A stretch of 18,533 nucleotides of DNA. Source: Chloroflexota bacterium. GTDB lineage: Bacteria > Chloroflexota > Anaerolineae > Caldilineales > Caldilineaceae. Each line of letters begins with the position of its first letter. Position 1 is the first letter of the stretch. Shown here in pieces: positions 14,634-18,533 of this stretch. The notes under the pieces were generated by a model, which ran no database searches, had not been told where the DNA came from, and saw only the letters and a list, made by a program, of their open reading frames with translations. The stretch covers positions 1 to 18,533 of the forward strand of contig QEUW01000162.1 in the NCBI GenBank assembly GCA_003577005.1. Reading direction: 5' to 3'. Both the position numbers and the translations under genes were made by a program.

Positions 14634-14884
14634 CGTAGCTTCCCTCCAAAGAAGCAATCAGCCCGGCAAGTAGTCTGTTCACCTTGATTGGGTAGACGGG
14701 GTAAGGGGAAACTTTCAAGTTAAACCGATAAACAGACAGCCAGGCCGATCAATCCGGCATGTCATACCTTTTACTTTACATAACCAAGCCACAATTTTCC
14801 ATAGGCCGGGTTACATATTGGCTGCCTATTGAAGGTAAGATCGGTCCTGACACAGCGCGAGTCTTGACCAGCCTAGCCCTCATT

Positions 14885-16024
14885 CTAGCTGCCTGGTGGC
14901 TTGCGCATCTCCCATCCTTCCTCAAAAAGGCGCAGAAAGTGGGTGTCGCTATACGGGTGCTTTGCTACTTCGTCTTCGTTTAGTTCGACACCCCAGCCCA
15001 GCGTATCGGGAACAACGACGTACCCGTTCTCCACTCGCGGCACGCCGGTGAGCAGATCCCACGTCCACGGCTCCAGGGAATCGTCAAAATTCTCGTGGAT
15101 GAGAAAGTTGGGGATCGAGGCGTGCAGATGTGCGTTCATCGCTGTGCAGAAGGGGCTTTGCGCCTGGTGGCAGGCCACGAGCGCATCGTATGCCTGGGCA
15201 ATGGCAAAGGCTTTGCGCGCCCGGGAGGGTCCCAACGTCTGCGGCTCCGGCTGGACGATGTCGATGACGCGGTAGGCGAGCAGATCGGCAAACTGGCGCA
15301 ACTCGGTGAATCCTTCACCTAAGACCACCGGTACCTTGATCGAGCGAGCCACTTCCACGTGGCCGGCCAGATCGTAGGTGCGCACGGGCGTCTCCAGCCA
15401 GAAGGGCTCGAACTCTTCGAGCCGGCGACCGACGCGGATGGCGGTCCCGACGGTAAAGCGGTCGTGCGCCTCGATGAGAATATCCACTTGACGCCCGACC
15501 GCTTCTCGCACGGCGCGTACGATGGCAACGGCGAGATCCTCGCTCTCCTTGCTGATCTGCTGATAGGCGCCGCCGAAGGGGTCAAATTTCAGGGCGGTGT
15601 AGCCACGCTCCATTAGTTGAGCGGCGGTTTCTGCAAAAAAGGCCGGGTCGCGCGGGCCTTTGTACCAGCCATTGGCGTAGACGCGCAACCGCTCGTGGTG
15701 TTTGCCGCCAAAGAGCTGCCAGCAGGGGACGCCCAGACTCTTGCCCAAAATATCCCAACAGGCCTGTTCGATAGCGCTCATGCCCTTGGAACCGCCCAGA
15801 TAGCGAGCCTTGTGCATCTTGTGCCACAGACGTTCGGGGTGACACGGGTCCTCGCCGATGACGTGGCGGCGCAACTCCTCCACATCGCCTACATTGGGTT
15901 TGGTGGATAACCCGCCGGTCGCCTCGCCCAGACCAGTAACTCCGTCGTCCGTATAGAGTTTGACAAAGACCCAGTTCTTCCACGGGTTGCCAACGACAAA
16001 GACCTTGAGATCGGTGATTTTCAT
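14885..16024 (-). CDS. Enolase-superfamily sugar-acid dehydratase (galactonate-dehydratase-like)
   Basis: 379 residues, starting at the ATG at 16024 with AGGAG upstream. The N-terminal capping domain (to about 120) and C-terminal barrel are typical of the mandelate racemase/muconate lactonising superfamily. Barrel residues visible: K146 (ALKFDPFGG), E185-x-H187 (IEAHDRF), E211 (FWLETP), E237 (VVLGEGF) and H286 (ACHQAQSP). The E185-A-H187 pair sits where galactonate dehydratases have D-x-H, and E211 and E237 match the other metal ligands. This suggests a Mg-dependent acid-sugar dehydratase making a 2-keto-3-deoxy acid; the Asp-to-Glu change makes the exact substrate uncertain. It follows the DapA-family gene on the same strand, separated by a 140-nt repeat-containing spacer. 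Together they fit sugar-acid catabolism. Confidence 0.85.
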   Translation of the reverse strand: MKITDLKVFVVGNPWKNWVFVKLYTDDGVTGLGEATGGLSTKPNVGDVEELRRHVIGEDPCHPERLWHKMHKARYLGGSKGMSAIEQACWDILGKSLGVPCWQLFGGKHHERLRVYANGWYKGPRDPAFFAETAAQLMERGYTALKFDPFGGAYQQISKESEDLAVAIVRAVREAVGRQVDILIEAHDRFTVGTAIRVGRRLEEFEPFWLETPVRTYDLAGHVEVARSIKVPVVLGEGFTELRQFADLLAYRVIDIVQPEPQTLGPSRARKAFAIAQAYDALVACHQAQSPFCTAMNAHLHASIPNFLIHENFDDSLEPWTWDLLTGVPRVENGYVVVPDTLGWGVELNEDEVAKHPYSDTHFLRLFEEGWEMRKPPGS

Positions 16025-16044
16025 AGCAACTCCTACAGCATTGG

Positions 16045-16142
16045 TTCGCAGAGGACACGGAGAAGACACAGAGATCATAGAGAAAAAGCTTGCCCTCTCG
16101 TTCTTTCTGTGTTCTCTCTCTGTGTTCTCTGTGCTCGCAAAG
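16045..16142. repeat. Purine/pyrimidine-rich inverted repeat in the intergenic spacer
   Basis: The left arm (16045-16073) reads purine-rich (TTCGCAGAGGACACGGAG...). The right arm (16118-16142) is its approximate inverse (CTCTGTGTTCTCTGTGCTCG...). TGTGTTCTCT occurs twice, 13 nt apart (16108-16117 and 16121-16130). Such CACAGAG/CTCTGTG blocks recur as dispersed non-coding repeats in many environmental genomes, from general memory. It lies between two co-directional metabolic genes and could fold as a long imperfect hairpin in their shared transcript. Confidence 0.55.
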
Positions 16143-16144
16143 CG

Positions 16145-16157
16145 GGCGCTAAGCGCC
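16145..16157 (-). terminator. Small hairpin after the DapA-family gene
   Basis: GGCGCT-A-AGCGCC, a perfect 13-nt palindrome 7 nt after the stop codon. With a one-base centre the real stem is short, and no T-run follows, so it is a weak candidate. Confidence 0.25.
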
Positions 16158-16164
16158 AACTGCT

Positions 16165-17064
16165 CTAGACCGTAAAAAGCGACGCTACGTCCGCCAGGAT
16201 AGCGTCGAGTTCGGCGCGGTCGGCATCGTCGAGGCGGGCGGAGGGGGCGCGGCCCTTGGTCGTGGCGATGATACCGCGGCGGTGGAGCACCTCTTTGTAG
16301 ACGGCTACACCGTAGAGCCGCTCGTAGTTGATCAAGGGCAGCAGTTGGTTGAAGAGCCGCCGGGCGCTGGCCTCATCACCGGCTTCGAGCTTGTTCCAGA
16401 TGGCGACGTGAACATCGGTGACCTGGCCGGCGGGCATGTTGCCACACGCACCGCGGCGAACTTCGTCCAAGAAATAGATGCCGCCCTGGCCGCCAAAGAC
16501 ACCCTTGCAGGCATCGCCCGCCGCAGCAATGGTCTCGCTGATGCGGCGCGGCTCAGGGAGCGTCTCTTCTTTGATGTACTCGACGTGCGGCAATTCTCGG
16601 CACATACGGGCGATCAGCGCCGAACTCATCGGTGTGCCCACGGGACCAATGTAGTTTTGGATCATGATAGGGATGTCGAGGTTTTCGGACAGCGCCTTGT
16701 AGTAGGCGTAACAGCCGTCGGCGTCGGGATGAAGAACGTGGGGCGGCATGGCCATGATGCCGTAAGCTCCCGCTTGTTGGGCATAGCGGCTGAGTTCCAC
16801 CGCCGGGCGCCAATGGCCGGAGGTGGTGGCCGCGATCACCGGGACCTGCCCGCCGGCCTCGGTGACGACGATATCGATCCAGCGTTTGCGCTCATCGTCC
16901 GAAAGGGTGGAGAATTCGCTGGCATTGGCCGGGCCGACCAAGCCGTGGGCGCCGGCCTCGATACAGAAGCGGATCTGCCGGCGCAAGCTCGCCTCATCTA
17001 GCTCATATTGGTCGGTAAAAGGTGTGACGACAATCACAAAGATGCCGCGCCAGGGTTGGCTCAT
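16165..17064 (-). CDS. DapA/NAL-family aldolase or lyase
   Basis: 299 residues, starting at the ATG at 17064 with GGAGG 6 nt upstream. It is a class I (Schiff-base) TIM barrel: GPANASEFSTLSDDER (44-59) replaces the usual GTTGE loop; IMIQNYIGPVGTPM (133-146) is the catalytic-Tyr region; and YIKEET (163-168) carries the Schiff-base lysine K165. The Tyr of the usual YN pair is replaced by Gln136, with Tyr138 two residues on. This makes lysine-pathway dihydrodipicolinate synthase unlikely. The neighbouring dehydratase suggests cleavage of a 2-keto-3-deoxy sugar acid to pyruvate and an aldehyde, or another keto-acid aldol or dehydratase reaction. It has its own sigma70-like promoter and is divergent from the Kbl gene. 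Confidence 0.85.
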   Translation of the reverse strand: MSQPWRGIFVIVVTPFTDQYELDEASLRRQIRFCIEAGAHGLVGPANASEFSTLSDDERKRWIDIVVTEAGGQVPVIAATTSGHWRPAVELSRYAQQAGAYGIMAMPPHVLHPDADGCYAYYKALSENLDIPIMIQNYIGPVGTPMSSALIARMCRELPHVEYIKEETLPEPRRISETIAAAGDACKGVFGGQGGIYFLDEVRRGACGNMPAGQVTDVHVAIWNKLEAGDEASARRLFNQLLPLINYERLYGVAVYKEVLHRRGIIATTKGRAPSARLDDADRAELDAILADVASLFTV

Positions 17065-17121
17065 CGTTGCCTCCAAGGTTGAGTTCAACTGAAAAAAATG
17101 GGAACGAAATTTCTGAACCAG

Positions 17122-17150
17122 ATTATAATGCAGGGTGCAGGCTGCGCCAA
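17122..17150 (-). promoter_or_regulatory. Predicted sigma70 promoter for the DapA-family gene
   Basis: On the minus strand, TTGGCG (17150-17145) and TATAAT (17127-17122) are spaced 17 nt. The predicted leader is about 50 nt to the ATG at 17064. ATTATAAT is itself palindromic, so the plus strand also shows TATAAT, but without a suitable -35 box. Confidence 0.6.
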
Positions 17151-17198
17151 CCGCCCCTACGGCACCCTTTGCGAAACCCTGCCCGCTGCCGGGCGCGG

Positions 17199-17227
17199 TT
17201 GCGCCTTTCCAGCCTATCCACTAAAAT
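17199..17227 (+). promoter_or_regulatory. Predicted sigma70 promoter for the Kbl gene
   Basis: TTGCGC (17199-17204) and TAAAAT (17222-17227) are spaced 17 nt, with a predicted leader of about 50 nt. AAGGAGG just before the start gives strong translation initiation. It lies about 50 nt from the divergent DapA-family promoter without overlapping it. Confidence 0.55.
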
Positions 17228-17286
17228 GGCAGTAGACAAGCACAAAGCACCTTAGGCGGAACGGAACCCCACCGATAAGGAGGTTT

Positions 17287-18468
17287 ATGTCCCAACATGC
17301 CTTGACTTGGATCGATGAAGAGATGGCCCAGCTGCGCGAGGCAGGGCTGCTAGCCAACATCCGCACCATCGAATCGCCCATGGACGCCTGGGTGACCATC
17401 GATGGCCGGCGGCTGCTCAACTTTTGTGCCAACAACTATTTGGGGCTGGCCAATCACCCGCGGCTACGCCAGGCGGCCAAGGATGCCATCGACCAATATG
17501 GCATCGGTCCCGGCGCCGTGCGCACTATCGCTGGCACCATGTCGCTGCACGTCGAACTGGAGCGACTACTGGCCGAATTCAAAAAGGCCGAAGCGTGTAT
17601 CACCTTCCAGAGCGGATTTATGGCCAACCTGGCGACAGTCCCGGCGCTCGTTGGGCGGGAGGATGTGATTTTTTCCGACGAGCTAAACCACGCCAGCATC
17701 ATCGACGCCTGCCGGTTGAGCCGCGCTCGGGTGGTGCGTTATGCCCACAACGATATGGATGACCTCCAACGCAAGATCGCCGAGACGACCGATTATCGGC
17801 GCCGCCTGATTGTGACCGACGGCGTCTTTAGCATGGATGGCGATATCGCGCCGCTTGACCGCATCTGCGAGATCGCCGAAGCGCATGGCATCCTGCTTAT
17901 GGTGGACGACGCCCACGGCGAAGGGGTGTTGGGCGAGGGCGGTCGCGGCATTGTCGATCACTTTGATCTGCATGGCCGGGTTCATGTCGAAGTCGGCACG
18001 CTGAGCAAGGCGTTTGGCGTGGTGGGCGGGCTGGTGGCCGGCAACCGGGCCATCGTCGAGTGGCTGCGCCAGCGCGGCCGGCCCTTTCTCTTTTCCAGCG
18101 CCATGACCGTGCCCGATGTGGCTGCCTGCATCGGAGCGACAAAGATGCTGCAAACGTCCGGCGAACTGGTGGAGCGGCTGTGGGCCAATACTGCCATCCT
18201 CAAACAGGGCATGGTCGATCTGGGCTTTGACATCGGCCACAGCCAGACCCCAATTGTTCCTGTGATGCTGGGCGAAGCGCCGCTGGCCCAGACCTTTAGC
18301 CGCCGTCTGTTCGAAGAGGGGCTCTTCGCTATGGCCATTGGCTATCCCACGGTGCCGCTGGGCAAGGCGCGCATCCGCGTCATGAACTCGGCGGCCCACA
18401 GCCAACAAGACCTGGAACAGGCGTTGGGGATTTTTGAGCGCGTGGGGCGCGAGCTGAGCGTGATCTAG
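17287..18468 (+). CDS. kbl: Glycine C-acetyltransferase (2-amino-3-ketobutyrate CoA ligase)
   Basis: 393 residues, matching the usual family length. It is a PLP fold-type I alpha-oxoamine synthase: [82 protein letters not shown] (206-221; Asp and His contact PLP) and the Schiff-base lysine K241 in GTLSKAFG. It interconverts glycine plus acetyl-CoA with 2-amino-3-ketobutyrate, the second step of threonine breakdown after threonine dehydrogenase. BioF is the main alternative; [10 protein letters not shown] and the absence of other biotin genes favour Kbl. No tdh is visible, but the window ends just downstream. Start: ATG at 17287 with AAGGAGG. Confidence 0.92.
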   Translation: MSQHALTWIDEEMAQLREAGLLANIRTIESPMDAWVTIDGRRLLNFCANNYLGLANHPRLRQAAKDAIDQYGIGPGAVRTIAGTMSLHVELERLLAEFKKAEACITFQSGFMANLATVPALVGREDVIFSDELNHASIIDACRLSRARVVRYAHNDMDDLQRKIAETTDYRRRLIVTDGVFSMDGDIAPLDRICEIAEAHGILLMVDDAHGEGVLGEGGRGIVDHFDLHGRVHVEVGTLSKAFGVVGGLVAGNRAIVEWLRQRGRPFLFSSAMTVPDVAACIGATKMLQTSGELVERLWANTAILKQGMVDLGFDIGHSQTPIVPVMLGEAPLAQTFSRRLFEEGLFAMAIGYPTVPLGKARIRVMNSAAHSQQDLEQALGIFERVGRELSVI

Positions 18469-18485
18469 CATGTGAGGTTTGTCAG

Positions 18486-18533
18486 ATGGATGTTCGCGCA
18501 GACCGCCTTTGGGTCATAAAAAGCAGGAACACA
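18486..18533 (+). CDS. Possible start of a next gene, cut by the window end
   Basis: An ATG at 18486, 17 nt after the Kbl stop with TGAGG upstream, opens a frame of 16 codons (MDVRADRLWVIKSRNT) without a stop. It is too short to identify and may be chance. Confidence 0.25.
   Translation, partial: MDVRADRLWVIKSRNT

Noticed and set aside
14658..14884. Promoter or small gene in the gap between the SH3b and dehydratase genes
   Set aside because: AT-richer, but no convincing -35/-10 pair, hairpin or protein-like frame was found; the 74-codon plus-strand frame here runs into antisense of the dehydratase.
16165..17064. Naming the gene dapA (lysine biosynthesis)
   Set aside because: The GTTGE loop and catalytic Tyr position differ, and the neighbour is a sugar-acid dehydratase-like enzyme.
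17683..18471. 262-residue minus-strand open frame opposite kbl
   Set aside because: Antisense of a clear PLP enzyme; no motifs or ribosome site.

Overview
This is a GC-rich bacterial window. Its gene content suggests a Chloroflexota genome (Anaerolineae/Caldilineae-like): large STAND-type ATPase regulators, one with an N-terminal BTAD/SARP part; a berberine-bridge-type FAD oxidase; an F420-dependent NADP reductase; repeated SH3b domains in a secreted protein; and Kbl-type glycine acyltransferase. The lineage is inferred from protein style, not from a marker gene. No rRNA, tRNA, CRISPR array, phage or transposase gene was seen.

Layout. Positions 1-1283 (minus) hold a STAND/NB-ARC ATPase cut by the left edge. 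Positions 1537-2674 (minus) hold an MFS transporter with a +1 frameshift. Positions 2768-3010 hold a 243-bp element without a gene, bounded by 25-bp imperfect terminal inverted repeats: a MITE-like element. Beside it, 3044-3683 (minus) is an MddA/isoprenylcysteine-methyltransferase-type membrane protein that has lost an internal catalytic segment and changed frame. Positions 3752-4870 (minus) encode an unassigned multi-spanning membrane protein. Positions 5000-6274 (minus) encode a lipoprotein beta-propeller with His-rich ends, and 6388-7881 (minus) an FAD-linked oxidase preceded by a 68-residue protein (7905-8111, minus).

A short divergent promoter region with a 13-nt palindrome separates this minus-strand series from the rightward genes: a 1090-residue BTAD-STAND-TPR regulator (8252-11524), a GNAT acetyltransferase (11540-12061) and an F420-dependent NADP reductase (12186-12902). 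Next come a strong 22-bp hairpin between convergent genes, a five-SH3b secreted protein (13080-14633, minus), an enolase-superfamily sugar-acid dehydratase (14885-16024, minus) and a DapA-family aldolase (16165-17064, minus). A purine/pyrimidine-rich inverted repeat lies between the last two. Divergently, 17287-18468 (plus) encodes glycine C-acetyltransferase.

How the genes may work together. The dehydratase and aldolase form a plausible non-phosphorylative sugar-acid route: dehydration to a 2-keto-3-deoxy acid, then retro-aldol cleavage to pyruvate plus an aldehyde. The large regulator probably controls the divergent small-protein/FAD-oxidase unit, its own downstream genes, or both. The stretch from 1.5 to 3.7 kb looks like decaying accessory DNA around a small mobile element. 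The most novel-looking items are that element and its flanking broken genes, the regulator/small-protein/oxidase divergon, and the His-rich propeller lipoprotein next to an unknown membrane protein and a methanethiol-methyltransferase-like remnant.
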